From assembly GCA_029432815.1 (NCBI GenBank), contig JAROBA010000011.1:1-64000 (forward strand): a stretch of 64,000 bases of DNA, in the 5' to 3' direction. How positions within the stretch are numbered: the stretch's first letter is position 1; every line of letters begins with the position of its first letter. Source of the stretch: Pontiellaceae bacterium B1224 (GTDB taxonomy: Bacteria > Verrucomicrobiota > Kiritimatiellia > Kiritimatiellales > Pontiellaceae). The notes beneath the pieces were generated by a model that was not told where the DNA came from, ran no database searches, and saw only the letters and a program-made list of their open reading frames with translations. Of the stretch, positions 1-8,878 are shown in pieces. Made by a program: the position numbers and the translations under genes.

Positions 1-26
1 TCTTCGCTATGCGGGGTAGTCGTCAT
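1..26 (-). CDS. Start of a minus-strand gene cut by the left edge
   Basis: Only the first eight codons are visible, reading MTTTPHSE from the ATG at 26-24. The start is supported by a strong ribosome binding site, AGGAGG on the minus strand at 37-32, five bases upstream of this ATG. A second ATG at 30-28 is too close to the site and runs into a stop after seven codons. Nothing can be said about function. Confidence 0.4.
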
Positions 27-101
27 TCATGCCTCCTTTGTTAGTTGTGTATCAAAGGATTATAAGGCCGATGTAAACCCCCACATAGCATCTATACGGG
101 G

Positions 102-668
102 GTGGATTCGAGGAACGGCACCCGCGTCGATTTTTATAAAACCATCGACGATGTTGCCATCGATGCAGTACCCTATATTGACGTAACTGACCGGGAGTGG
201 CATCTGCTGACGTTTACCTTCGATAATACTTCTTCAAATCTGAATCTCTACATCGATGGGGTCCTTGAAGGTTCCGCAACAAATTCCTTCATGAGCAGTG
301 CGGCAGACCGGGCGTTGGTTTTCGGTGCACGGGACGACGGCTCAAGGGGCGAAAGTATTCTGATCGATACGATCCAATTCTATAATGAGGCCCTGACACC
401 ACTGGAAGTTGAAGTGCTGTATACCGGGGACTATCAGGTCTTCCAGGCCAAGTTCATGCCCGATCTCATGATTTCAAATGGGGTCGTCAATCTGGCGTTT
501 TCCGGGACGACGGGGCAGCATTACCGGTTGGAGTATATTGATAGTTTGACCTCCAGCAATGGGTGGCAGGCCGTGACGGATATGGTGTCGCTGGTAGCGT
601 CAACGGCGGAGGTCTTCGCTCCGATAACGAACCGGACAGGATTTTATCGCATGATTTGGATTCCATAA
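102..668 (+). pseudogene. 5'-truncated LamG-domain protein remnant
   Basis: The reading frame opens in the middle of a LamG (concanavalin-like) fold: its first residues DSRNGTRVDFY match the internal segment DARNGTRVEFY of the intact protein encoded downstream, and the two stay alignable to the end of the LamG domain. After it comes a short C-terminal module ending in GFYRMIWIP, the counterpart of the downstream protein's EFYRAYLQD ending. There is no signal peptide, no N-terminal half of the domain and no convincing ribosome binding site; the GTG at 102 is simply the first possible start. Sequence before about 95 is noncoding on this strand and carries the start of a divergent gene, so a deletion or rearrangement has probably removed the 5' half. 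It could still be translated, but most likely it is a remnant. Confidence 0.65.
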
Positions 669-724
669 AACGATCACTAAATAATTCAGCGAATGGTGCG
701 CTGGAAATAAATACAGGAGAGGCA

Positions 725-2659
725 ATGAAAACAAAAGGAAGAATAGGGTTGGCCGTATTGGCCGGTATGGTATTCGTCGGTGTTGCTCAGGCGGCGCTGG
801 TGGCGGAATGGAACTTTGATCTCCAGACCTTGGAAAACAGTGGCTCCACGGCGGGGAATCATGATGGGGGAATCTTTATAGGAGCGGGCTCAAATATGGT
901 TGAGCAAGCTGCTTCGTTTTCAACGGACACCCCGACGGGCAGTGGGTACGCCTTGGATTTATCCTCCGCCGTGGAATATATGAGCATTACCAACAGTTCT
1001 ACGAATTCTGTAGGCTATGTGGATACCTTTGATACAGCTGCCGATTTTTCCTGCTCCATGTGGGTGAAGAGTACCGATGGAGCGTGGGGTAATTGGAGGG
1101 AGTTTGGAGGCAAAGGAAACGAAGCCGCAAATGAAGGCTGGGTACTACGCTCCCGCAACTACATCGTAGGCGATGCACGAAACGGGACTCGCGTAGAATT
1201 TTATCATGAAGGTACAGATGATACTGCCTTGGATTCAGAACCATTTGTGAATATCCCCGACCAGCTATGGCATCTGGTAACGTTCACGTATGAATATCAA
1301 TACTCAACGCTGACTCTGTATATCGACGGGGTTGAGGAAGGGATCAATACGAGTGCTTTAATGTCGCCTGCACTCGGCCGCTCACTTGTTTTCGGAAACA
1401 ATGAAAATAATGGTACAAAGGGGACTACCTTCCTGTACGACTCCATCCAGTTTTATGACAATACGTTGTCCGCTTCGGAAATCGCCGAAATGTATATTCC
1501 TCAGAAGGCTTTCTTTGTTGATTCTGAAGAAATTGATTTTAATTTGATTTCACCAGGAACACTGGCGACAGGAAGCGTTGCTGTATCATACCTCGCGGAT
1601 ACCAGTGTTGATGTGGCGGTCACTATTTCAGATGAATCGCATCTTGGAGCGTTTAGTCTCGTCAACACCACGCCGTTGGTACTGACGGATCCATCGCCAT
1701 CCAATACAGTTCTTGAGTTTGCGTTTGATAATTCTACCGTCGGATTGATGGATGGTGAATCCGCAACAGGGCTGGTAACGATTGCCTGGAACCAGACCGG
1801 TGACACAGAAGTCACCGAAATTGTCCTGCCGATTCGTATTCAATATTCAGTCCCGCCTACGGGTGGAACGCTTATTCTTTGGGACATTATTACCACTGCT
1901 GCAGCTTCGATTAATGCCACCGTCGAAGATTTTACTGATGCGGGGGTGACGGAGGATTTGACGGGAGCGTCCGTGTCTCATGTTCTCGGGTCGGCTAATA
2001 CCACGATGACTGATGCCAATGGGGTAACCCTGTCGTATGCTTCTGGTACCGCAAGGGCAACCTATCAGAACGCGGCAACCATGACGGGGGCCGGAGCTCC
2101 GCTGATCAAAGATTATATTAACACGAGAGATAATGGACCCATCACCATGCAGATCGGTGGACTGAGTTCTCATCTGGTTGCGGATTCAACGTACAGCTTC
2201 TATCTTTGGGGAATTGGGGACAGTGTAGATCAAAACTCAACGTTCACCTTTGATGGTATAGAGATAACGGTAGGGGCCGGGGAGCCGGACGATGCGGATG
2301 CATCGAATTACATGGCAAAATACACCTTTACAACCGGTTTAACGGTTCCTGATACACTTGATTTTATCTGGGATGATCGAAACCAGCGTGCTGCTCTCAA
2401 CGGCTTTGCGATCGTTCGAGTTCCTAATGCTGCCGTTGGCAGGATCTCCTTGGAAATCATATCCGGGGGTACCGAAGTTGCTCTGCGGTTCGCAACATCC
2501 GCAAACGGAATCTATGGAGTTAAAGCGAGTGATAACTTAGCCATCGAATCCTCCTGGAATAATATCATGACGGATATTCCAGGAACCGGTGGAGAGGTAA
2601 TCATAACGAATTCGCTATCGGCTGATGGAGAATTCTACCGTGCTTATCTCCAGGATTAA
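725..2659 (+). CDS. Secreted LamG-domain protein
   Basis: 644 residues. The ATG at 725 follows the strong ribosome binding site CAGGAGAGG and begins a signal peptide (MKTKGRIGLAVLAGMVFVG, cleavage near AQA). Residues about 30-260 are a LamG/concanavalin-like domain (ARNGTRVEFY, LYIDGVEEG, YDSIQFYDNTL), usually involved in glycan binding. Next comes a beta-sandwich-like stretch (about 263-378), then about 190 residues starting LILWDIITTAA that are clearly homologous to the whole mature part of the PEP-CTERM protein encoded next, and a short C-terminal module ending EFYRAYLQD. There is no PEP-CTERM anchor here, so the protein is probably released or held by the C-terminal module. No catalytic motif is recognised. 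Near residue 35 the reading LQTLEN is encoded by a one-mismatch copy of the TTCCARNNNYTGGAA palindrome (821-835). Confidence 0.85.
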   Translation: MKTKGRIGLAVLAGMVFVGVAQAALVAEWNFDLQTLENSGSTAGNHDGGIFIGAGSNMVEQAASFSTDTPTGSGYALDLSSAVEYMSITNSSTNSVGYVDTFDTAADFSCSMWVKSTDGAWGNWREFGGKGNEAANEGWVLRSRNYIVGDARNGTRVEFYHEGTDDTALDSEPFVNIPDQLWHLVTFTYEYQYSTLTLYIDGVEEGINTSALMSPALGRSLVFGNNENNGTKGTTFLYDSIQFYDNTLSASEIAEMYIPQKAFFVDSEEIDFNLISPGTLATGSVAVSYLADTSVDVAVTISDESHLGAFSLVNTTPLVLTDPSPSNTVLEFAFDNSTVGLMDGESATGLVTIAWNQTGDTEVTEIVLPIRIQYSVPPTGGTLILWDIITTAAASINATVEDFTDAGVTEDLTGASVSHVLGSANTTMTDANGVTLSYASGTARATYQNAATMTGAGAPLIKDYINTRDNGPITMQIGGLSSHLVADSTYSFYLWGIGDSVDQNSTFTFDGIEITVGAGEPDDADASNYMAKYTFTTGLTVPDTLDFIWDDRNQRAALNGFAIVRVPNAAVGRISLEIISGGTEVALRFATSANGIYGVKASDNLAIESSWNNIMTDIPGTGGEVIITNSLSADGEFYRAYLQD

Positions 2660-2665
2660 CGCGCT

Positions 2666-2702
2666 GAGGCTCTCCCGTTGATGCCGGAGGGCCTCCCTTT
2701 TA
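2666..2702 (+). terminator. Rho-independent terminator after the LamG gene
   Basis: Ten-base stem GAGGCTCTCC / GGAGGGCCTC (one G-U pair) with a ten-base loop, followed by CCTTTT. It starts seven bases after the stop codon of the LamG gene. Confidence 0.6.
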
Positions 2703-2736
2703 AAACAAGGCAAAATGGATTCGTAGCCGGCAGACC

Positions 2737-2752
2737 CTAGGTAAACACCTAG
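2737..2752. promoter_or_regulatory. Inverted-repeat operator candidate, copy 1
   Basis: CTAGGTAAACACCTAG: six-base arms CTAGGT/ACCTAG with a four-base spacer. It lies about 190 bases upstream of the PEP-CTERM gene. A near-identical 16-mer (14 of 16 positions) lies at 3843-3858 upstream of the GH43 operon. Size and symmetry fit a dimeric helix-turn-helix regulator; which one is unknown. Confidence 0.5.
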
Positions 2753-2942
2753 CTACCTGCATTCATGGAAAATGCTAATATAATGTGTTTCATAGGTGGA
2801 TTTTATAACGATAGGTTTGCATACTTTATAAGAGGTTTGAGCATGATGGGTATTGTGATGCCTCGTAGCTGAAACACATATGAAATAAATTTTTTGCATT
2901 CGCTTGCGACAGGCGCGAGCGAGATAAAAAAAGGAAAATAAA

Positions 2943-3644
2943 ATGAAAAAAAGAATAATTATGTTGGCGGCTATTACAGCTGTTAGCGCCGCAAGTGCGG
3001 CTCCCATTCTGTGGGATATTAGCTCGGGTGCTGCAGCAAATACAAATGCCACTGTTGCGGAGTTCACATTGGCAGGTGTAACTGAAGATCTGACGGGTGC
3101 AACGGTTTCTCACGTGCTCGGATCGCCTAATACCACGATGACTAATGCCAATGGTGTAACGCTCGGATATCTTAACGGAGAATCTGCGGTCAATATGGCG
3201 GTAAATGCAACGACTATGACAGGGGCAGGGTGGCCTATCATAAAAGAATATCTCTATCATCGGGATCGCACCACTCCGCTGCAAATGCAAATCGGGGGTT
3301 TGAGTTCCCAGTTGGATGCGGATACTGATTACAGTCTTTATATCTGGGCTGTTGGTGACAACGTTGATCAGGGCTCTATTATAACCTTCGACGGAACAAC
3401 CATTGCTTTGCCGGGTGCGGATGCGGACGACCAGCCAGCGGCTAATTACGCTGCAAAATTCAGTTTTAATACGGGAGCTACGGTTGCCGATACGCTGGAT
3501 TTTGATTGGGAAAAAGGTACCGCTCGGTGGGCGGGACTGAATGGCTTCGCCATTGTTGAAGCGATTCCGGAACCAGCCACGCTGGGAATGGTTGCTGTAT
3601 TTGGAGGAGGAATCTTCTTTATCCGCCGCCGTTTCAAAATCTAA
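2943..3644 (+). CDS. PEP-CTERM sorting-signal protein
   Basis: 233 residues, preceded by AAGGA at a good distance. It has an N-terminal signal peptide (MKKRIIMLAAITAVSAASA) and a typical C-terminal PEP-CTERM signal: PEPATLG, a hydrophobic segment, then the basic end RRRF. PEP-CTERM proteins are processed by an exosortase and attached to the cell surface or exopolysaccharide. The mature domain (about residues 22-205) is homologous to the domain near the C terminus of the LamG protein upstream: both share LWDI, EDLTGA, SHVLGS, NTTMT, QIGGLSS and LNGFAIV. The domain itself is not recognised. No exosortase gene is in the window, so the sorting enzyme must be elsewhere. A terminator follows. Confidence 0.85.
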   Translation: MKKRIIMLAAITAVSAASAAPILWDISSGAAANTNATVAEFTLAGVTEDLTGATVSHVLGSPNTTMTNANGVTLGYLNGESAVNMAVNATTMTGAGWPIIKEYLYHRDRTTPLQMQIGGLSSQLDADTDYSLYIWAVGDNVDQGSIITFDGTTIALPGADADDQPAANYAAKFSFNTGATVADTLDFDWEKGTARWAGLNGFAIVEAIPEPATLGMVAVFGGGIFFIRRRFKI

Positions 3645-3682
3645 GAGCTCTGTTGAGCACCTAAAAAGATAGAAATTTTGAC

Positions 3683-3716
3683 ACCCCGTCTGCCTTCATT
3701 GGTAGCGGGGTTTTTT
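3683..3716 (+). terminator. Rho-independent terminator after the PEP-CTERM gene
   Basis: Stem ACCCCG/CGGGGT with a 17-base loop, followed by a run of six T. It closes the PEP-CTERM transcription unit 39 bases after its stop codon. Confidence 0.7.
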
Positions 3717-3842
3717 ATGTAAAAATAAATGTATTCTGAATAAAAAAAATAATTTCCCAGGAATGAAAGTGGTATCCTGCAGTATAAAGTGGCCCGGTGG
3801 TTTCAGATCATCGCTGCGCTTCGTTTAACTGGCGTTTGGGCG

Positions 3843-3858
3843 CTAGGAAAATACCTAG
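3843..3858. promoter_or_regulatory. Inverted-repeat operator candidate, copy 2
   Basis: CTAGGAAAATACCTAG, matching the element at 2737-2752 at 14 of 16 positions, with both outer arms intact. It lies 124 bases before the first gene of the GH43/sulfatase operon. The rest of the 3717-3981 gap holds no gene; a one-mismatch copy of the dispersed palindrome (TTCCGGGGTTTGGAA) sits at 3926-3940. Confidence 0.5.
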
Positions 3859-3981
3859 CTGGTAAAAAAACTTCAATTCTGACACTCTTTTTTGAGGTTG
3901 AATAACTTGTTGAATGAATCGGTTCTTCCGGGGTTTGGAAAGAAGGCAAGTTTGTTAAGGATGGATTTCAAGGAGATAGGT

Positions 3982-4920
3982 ATGAGTAAATTGAACGTTT
4001 TGACGATATTCCTGTGTGTGGGAGGAGTTGCTTTGGCGAACGGGAATCCCATTTTAAAGAAAGGTGATCCGGATTTTATTTATACGCCCGATCCGGCAGC
4101 GGAGGTTTTTGACGGCAAGGTCTATGTCTACTGCTCGCGCGATGTGGAAGGGGCGACCGGTTTCAGTACGATGCAGGATTATTCAGTGCTGGAATCGTCG
4201 GATCTGAAAACCTGGATCAATCATGGGGTCGTGCTTCGGCCGCGCACGGATGAGGGATTTGATTATGCCGATGGCCAGATGAACGCACCCGATGTGGCCT
4301 ACAAAGACGGCTGGTATTACTACTATTTCCCCTACAACAAAACCCACGTCGGTGTGGCGAAGAGTGAAACGCCGATCGGCCCGTGGGAAACTGCCGTGAC
4401 GGATAAGATTGCCACCATTTTTGATCCGACTGTTTTTGTGGATGATGATGGGCAGGCCTATATCTATGGCAATGACCACAAGGTGCCATTTGAAGAAAGC
4501 AAGGCGCTCTCAAAGGGAAAACGTCCGCCGTCCTTTATCTATGGCGCTAAGTTGAAGCCGAACATGGTCGAACTGGATGGCCCCTGGGTCCGTTTGTCAG
4601 AGGAGCCGGTCAATGAAGCCGTTCATGTGTTCAAGCGCGATGGAAAATATTATTTCCATGCGCGGGTGGGCGGCGTAACGAAATACTGGATGGCGGACTC
4701 CCCGTTACCGAAGTTTGCAGAACCCAAGGGCCTGCTGGCGCCCGATGCTCCGGATGCCCCGAACCATGCGTCGGCCATCGAGTTTAACGGCGAATGGTAT
4801 TTCTTCTATCATCGCGGCGATGTGAACGAAGGAAGCTTCCATCGTCGTTCTGCCTGCTTCGATATGATGGAGTTCAATGACGACGGAACGGTTGAGCCGA
4901 TCGTCTATACGCTGGATTAG
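3982..4920 (+). CDS. Secreted GH43-type glycoside hydrolase
   Basis: 312 residues. The ATG at 3982 follows AAGGAGATAGG; a longer frame from 3892 lacks such a site. A signal peptide (MSKLNVLTIFLCVGGVALA) is followed by a five-bladed beta-propeller of the GH43 type: [18 protein letters not shown] at the start of blade one holds the usual catalytic-base Asp, then [34 protein letters not shown] and [17 protein letters not shown]43 enzymes act on arabinosides, xylosides or galactosides; the substrate here cannot be told. It opens an operon with two sulfatases, a second propeller protein and a close paralogue at 7918-8871. The GH43 family is clear, the specificity is not. Confidence 0.85.
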   Translation: MSKLNVLTIFLCVGGVALANGNPILKKGDPDFIYTPDPAAEVFDGKVYVYCSRDVEGATGFSTMQDYSVLESSDLKTWINHGVVLRPRTDEGFDYADGQMNAPDVAYKDGWYYYYFPYNKTHVGVAKSETPIGPWETAVTDKIATIFDPTVFVDDDGQAYIYGNDHKVPFEESKALSKGKRPPSFIYGAKLKPNMVELDGPWVRLSEEPVNEAVHVFKRDGKYYFHARVGGVTKYWMADSPLPKFAEPKGLLAPDAPDAPNHASAIEFNGEWYFFYHRGDVNEGSFHRRSACFDMMEFNDDGTVEPIVYTLD

Positions 4921-4933
4921 TTTGGAGGTCATT

Positions 4934-6304
4934 ATGCGTAGACTATTTTTAATCCTTGGAACACTGCTGCTTGTCAGTGGCGCTGTTGCAAAGCAGCCCA
5001 ATTTTCTGATCATTCTGGGGGACGATATCAGTGCCACCAGTCTTGGTTGTTTCGGCTCAATGAATCCTCATACTTCGCCGAATATAGATAAGCTGGCAAA
5101 CGAGGGGATTCGGTTCACCAACATGTTTGTGTCGGAGGCGGTGTGTGGCCCGAGCCGCGCGGAATTATATACCGGCCTGCAGCCGCATCGAAACGGCTGC
5201 ATGCAGAATCACAAAGCGACCAACAAAGGCGTGTTGAGCGTTGTCCAACGATTGGAAAAATTGGGCTACCGGGTTGGACTGACCGGCAAGCGGCATTTCA
5301 AACCGCAGTCGGTTTATCCCTTCGAGTTTGTGGAGGGGTTTCCGCAGAACTGTAATTTGCGGGAAAAGACGGATGAAACATGGGTCGGCGTTGAGGAGTT
5401 TATGACGCGCAATTCGGATCAGCCGTTCTGCCTCTTCATCTGTTCCATCCACGCTCACGCGCCGTGGGATTCCGGCGACACCTCCTTGTGGAAACTCGAT
5501 GAGCTGAACCTTCCGCCGCATCTGGTGGATACCCCGGAGACGCGGCATTATTTCCGGGAACACCTGGCGGAGGTGCGCCTGTTCGATGAGCAGGTCGGCC
5601 AGGCACAGGCGCTGCTTGAAAAAACAAAGCTGAATGAAAATACCGCGTTGATTGTGCTGGATGAAAACGGAACCGGTATGCCGGGCGGGAAATGGACCAA
5701 CTATGACTGGGGCGTGCGCTCGGCCTGTGTAATCAAATGGCCGGGAGTGGACGAGGCTTTCGTGACGGATGCGCTGGCGCAGTATTGCGATGTTCTGCCG
5801 ACCCTGATTGATGCCGCCGGAGGCGAGGTGCCCGGTGAACTGGACGGGGAAAGCCTGTTGCCGCTCATCACAGGTAAAACGAAAACGCACCGCGATGAAG
5901 CCTTCTTTGTCTACAACAGCGGACCGGAAGGCCCGCCCTTTGCATCGCGCGCCGTGACCGATGGCCGGTTCAAACTGATGTGGAATCTGACACCGGACAA
6001 CCTGTTCGCGGTCCGCGTGATCAATGGGTTTGATTACGGCTATGAGGATAAAAAGGATCCTAACCGGCATGTGCGCATGCTATACCTCTCCTGGCTGGAG
6101 AAGGCCAAAACGGATCCGGCGGCGGATCAATGGATTCAGCGCTATCGCAAGCATCCGGAATTTCAACTGTTTGATCTGCAAAATGATCCGTGGGAACTGA
6201 ACAACCTGGCGGAAAATCCGGAATATGCCGCGCAGCTGCAGCGGATGAAAGGTTCCATTCTTGAATGGATGGATCAGCAGGGGGATCGCGCAGCAACGAA
6301 ATAA
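4934..6304 (+). CDS. Secreted sulfatase (S1 family, CGPSR motif)
   Basis: 456 residues. GGAGG lies upstream of the ATG at 4934. A signal peptide (MRRLFLILGTLLLVSGAVA) precedes a type I sulfatase fold. Metal-binding Asp pair: GDDIS near residues 30-31. Active-site signature CGPSRAELYTG with the formylglycine Cys at residue 71, then TGKRHFKP, HAHAPW and DENGTG. This hydrolyses a sulfate ester on a sugar; it needs conversion of Cys71 to formylglycine by a maturase that is not in this window. It sits 13 bases after the GH43 gene and is surely co-transcribed. Length and motifs are normal for the family; the subfamily and the sulfated position cannot be assigned by eye. Confidence 0.92.
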   Translation: MRRLFLILGTLLLVSGAVAKQPNFLIILGDDISATSLGCFGSMNPHTSPNIDKLANEGIRFTNMFVSEAVCGPSRAELYTGLQPHRNGCMQNHKATNKGVLSVVQRLEKLGYRVGLTGKRHFKPQSVYPFEFVEGFPQNCNLREKTDETWVGVEEFMTRNSDQPFCLFICSIHAHAPWDSGDTSLWKLDELNLPPHLVDTPETRHYFREHLAEVRLFDEQVGQAQALLEKTKLNENTALIVLDENGTGMPGGKWTNYDWGVRSACVIKWPGVDEAFVTDALAQYCDVLPTLIDAAGGEVPGELDGESLLPLITGKTKTHRDEAFFVYNSGPEGPPFASRAVTDGRFKLMWNLTPDNLFAVRVINGFDYGYEDKKDPNRHVRMLYLSWLEKAKTDPAADQWIQRYRKHPEFQLFDLQNDPWELNNLAENPEYAAQLQRMKGSILEWMDQQGDRAATK

Positions 6305-6377
6305 ACGGGATCCAGAATGACGCTTTACCGGCGTAGTGATAGTAATGATTTTTGAAAAATAATAGGAAACTGAATCT

Positions 6378-7880
6378 ATGATGAATCTAAAACAAACAAT
6401 GACGTTGGGCAGCCTTTTGGTGCTGGCCGGAACGGTGCAGGCCGGAGAATGGAAGATTGAAACGCAGGAAGAGTGGCTGGGGAATACGGCCTCGCAGTCG
6501 AGCCTTGAAATTACGGACGGCAAAGCGGCTCCGACAGCGGTTGAAGCGACATTCCAAAGCGTTGTGAAACGTTTTCCGGAAAAGCGTTCTGCAAAAACAA
6601 TCACTTTTTCGCAGTCGCCCGACTGGCTGAACTGGACGGCGGTGCCGAATGTGGGACCCGGTAATATGGGGGATGCGCCGGTCGCGCTGCAGTTGGGCGA
6701 TGGCAACTACTGGATGTTCGGGCGGTACGGACAGCATAAGAGCCAGAAGGATGGAAGTTTCAAGGCGGAGCCTGCCACGCTGGATGGCTATGATATTGAA
6801 CTCATGACCACGCCGCACAAAAATCAGTTTGATGCACCCGGGGGCCTGCAGGAGAAGAAGGGCGGTTATCACGCCTGGCACAGTAAGGACATGACCAACT
6901 GGGTGCACCACGGCGCCATTACGGAGCACTTCTCCCGCTGGATGACCACGGCTGAGGTTGTGGATGGAACATTCTATTTTTATTATGACTTCCCTAACGA
7001 TCAGGATCCGCATCTGTATCTTGATGACAATCTGGAAGATGGAAAGCCTGGAGAAATGATGGGGATGGTCTTTAAAGATCCGTCGCACGGTTCCGACTGC
7101 GCGGTCATTCGCGAGCTGGATGGAACATTTCACATCATTGCCGAGGACTGGAGCCCGATCAAAGCCTCCGTTCGTTCCTGGGATTCGCCGCTGGCGATCC
7201 GCGGCGTGAGCCCTGATGGCATCAAGCCGTTTGAAGTGCAGGAGGTGCGTCCGGTGGACAACCGCACGAACCCGACGGGTAAGATCGGTACCTACAAACA
7301 TCCGCATTGGGCGAAGGAAGATCCGAAAAATTACAAAACCAGTGTAGCGGAATATGAAATCCATGAGCCGGAGCAGGAAGCCTATGGAGATTGGGCACTG
7401 ATCAACATTGGTGGGCAGTATTATATGTTCGGCGATTTTGATAAGCATGAAGGCGGAACCATGAGTACCTGCTGGTTTACGTCGGACAGTCTCGAAAAAG
7501 AGTTTACCTGGTGCGGCGATGTCGGCAAGGGCCATCCTGATCCGGAGATCCTTTTTGCAGAAAACCAATTCTATATGCTGACCCAGCAGAAGGTCGATCA
7601 GGTCAGTCCAGGGCCGTGGGTGGAAACCGTTGAGGTACGTGTGGGGGTCGATACGTCCAATGATGGGAAGATTGATCAGTGGTCCGATTGGCAGACCGTT
7701 TCCGAGCAGTATGATTATATCGAGGGCTTTTCCAGACAGGTGGCCAAAACCGCAGCGCAGATGGATCTGTCTGTATTGCCGGAAGGCTATGGATTCCAGT
7801 TTGAAGTTAAGATGACGGATACAACCGAAAACGAATCCAAACCGGTTCTGGACAACGTCGTTCTTTCGTTCGGGGAATAA
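6378..7880 (+). CDS. Secreted beta-propeller glycosidase-like protein
   Basis: 500 residues with a signal peptide (MMNLKQTMTLGSLLVLAGTVQA) and AGGAAA upstream. The body is built of repeated propeller-like blades: PVALQLGDGNYWMFGRYG, AWHSKDMTNWVHHG, TTAEVVDGTFYFYYDFP, DCAVIRELDGTFHIIAED, ALINIGGQYYMFGDFD and PDPEILFAENQFYMLTQQ. Acidic residues at blade starts resemble GH43/GH117-type five-bladed propellers. The last 90 residues (from about 410) form a beta-sandwich-like domain. It lies between a sulfatase and the second GH43 gene of the operon, so it probably acts on the same glycan. I cannot place it in a named GH family with confidence; a non-catalytic role is possible. Confidence 0.72.
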   Translation: MMNLKQTMTLGSLLVLAGTVQAGEWKIETQEEWLGNTASQSSLEITDGKAAPTAVEATFQSVVKRFPEKRSAKTITFSQSPDWLNWTAVPNVGPGNMGDAPVALQLGDGNYWMFGRYGQHKSQKDGSFKAEPATLDGYDIELMTTPHKNQFDAPGGLQEKKGGYHAWHSKDMTNWVHHGAITEHFSRWMTTAEVVDGTFYFYYDFPNDQDPHLYLDDNLEDGKPGEMMGMVFKDPSHGSDCAVIRELDGTFHIIAEDWSPIKASVRSWDSPLAIRGVSPDGIKPFEVQEVRPVDNRTNPTGKIGTYKHPHWAKEDPKNYKTSVAEYEIHEPEQEAYGDWALINIGGQYYMFGDFDKHEGGTMSTCWFTSDSLEKEFTWCGDVGKGHPDPEILFAENQFYMLTQQKVDQVSPGPWVETVEVRVGVDTSNDGKIDQWSDWQTVSEQYDYIEGFSRQVAKTAAQMDLSVLPEGYGFQFEVKMTDTTENESKPVLDNVVLSFGE

Positions 7881-7917
7881 GGCCTGCTGGTGAAGGACGG
7901 ATTTTAAGGAGAGAGTA

Positions 7918-8871
7918 ATGAGTACATTGAGGGTTTTGATAGTCTTTCTGTGTGTGGGTGGCACGGCCATGGGGGACGGGAATCCCATTTTAAAAGACCG
8001 TGACCCGGGATTCCTCTATGCGGCGGATCCGGCGGCTGAAGTCTATAATGGCAAAGTCTATGTCTACTGTTCGCGCGATGTCGAGGGGGCGACAGAATAC
8101 GGTACGATGCAGGACTATATGGTGCTGGAGTCGGCGGATCTCAAGACCTGGGTCAATCATGGCGTCGTGCTTAAGCCACGCACGGATGAAGGCTTTGAAT
8201 ATGCATCCGGGCAGATGAATGCACCGGATGTGGCCTATAAGGATGGCTGGTATTACTATTATTTCCCGTACAATAAAACCTACGTGGGCGTGGCGAAAAG
8301 TAAGACGCCAATCGGGCCTTGGCAAACGGCGGTCGCGGATAAGATCGCAACCATTTTTGATCCGACCGTTTTTGTGGATGACGATGGGCAGGCCTATATC
8401 TATGGCAGCGACAACAAGGTCAATATCGGCGAGCGCGGCAGGCATATGTTTGGAGCCCGGCTGAAAGACAACATGCTGGAGCTGGACGGCCCGTGGGTTC
8501 GTTTAACGCAGGAGCCCGTATCCGAAGCCGTACATGTTTTTAAACGTGAGGGAAAATACTATTTCCATGCCCGTGTGGGCAAGGTGACCAACTATTGGAT
8601 GTCGGACGATCCTCTACCGAAATCGTATGCAGATTTCAAAGGCGTGTTGGCCCCGGATGCGCCAGATGCGCCAAACCATGCTTCGGTGATCGAATTTAAC
8701 GGCGAGTGGTATTTCTTTTATCACCGGGGAGATGTGAACGACGGCAGCTATCACCGCCGGTCCGCCTGCTTTGATAAAATGTATTTCAATGATGACGGCA
8801 CCATCCAGACGATCGAATACACCGTGGACCCGTCTGTTAAGCTGACCCCGTCTACGAAGAAAAAGAAATAA
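7918..8871 (+). CDS. Secreted GH43-type glycoside hydrolase, paralogue
   Basis: 317 residues, preceded by AAGGAGAGAG. Signal peptide [19 protein letters not shown]. The protein is a close paralogue of the operon's first enzyme along its whole length, with the same [34 protein letters not shown] and [17 protein letters not shown] blades. It lacks a short insert (after YGNDHK) found in the first copy and ends with a lysine-rich tail (STKKKK). Even the 30 bases before the start codon resemble those of the first copy, so the duplication took its ribosome binding region along. Probably the same bond or a variant of it is cleaved. Family assignment is strong, substrate unknown. Confidence 0.85.
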   Translation: MSTLRVLIVFLCVGGTAMGDGNPILKDRDPGFLYAADPAAEVYNGKVYVYCSRDVEGATEYGTMQDYMVLESADLKTWVNHGVVLKPRTDEGFEYASGQMNAPDVAYKDGWYYYYFPYNKTYVGVAKSKTPIGPWQTAVADKIATIFDPTVFVDDDGQAYIYGSDNKVNIGERGRHMFGARLKDNMLELDGPWVRLTQEPVSEAVHVFKREGKYYFHARVGKVTNYWMSDDPLPKSYADFKGVLAPDAPDAPNHASVIEFNGEWYFFYHRGDVNDGSYHRRSACFDKMYFNDDGTIQTIEYTVDPSVKLTPSTKKKK

Positions 8872-8878
8872 GGATCAC

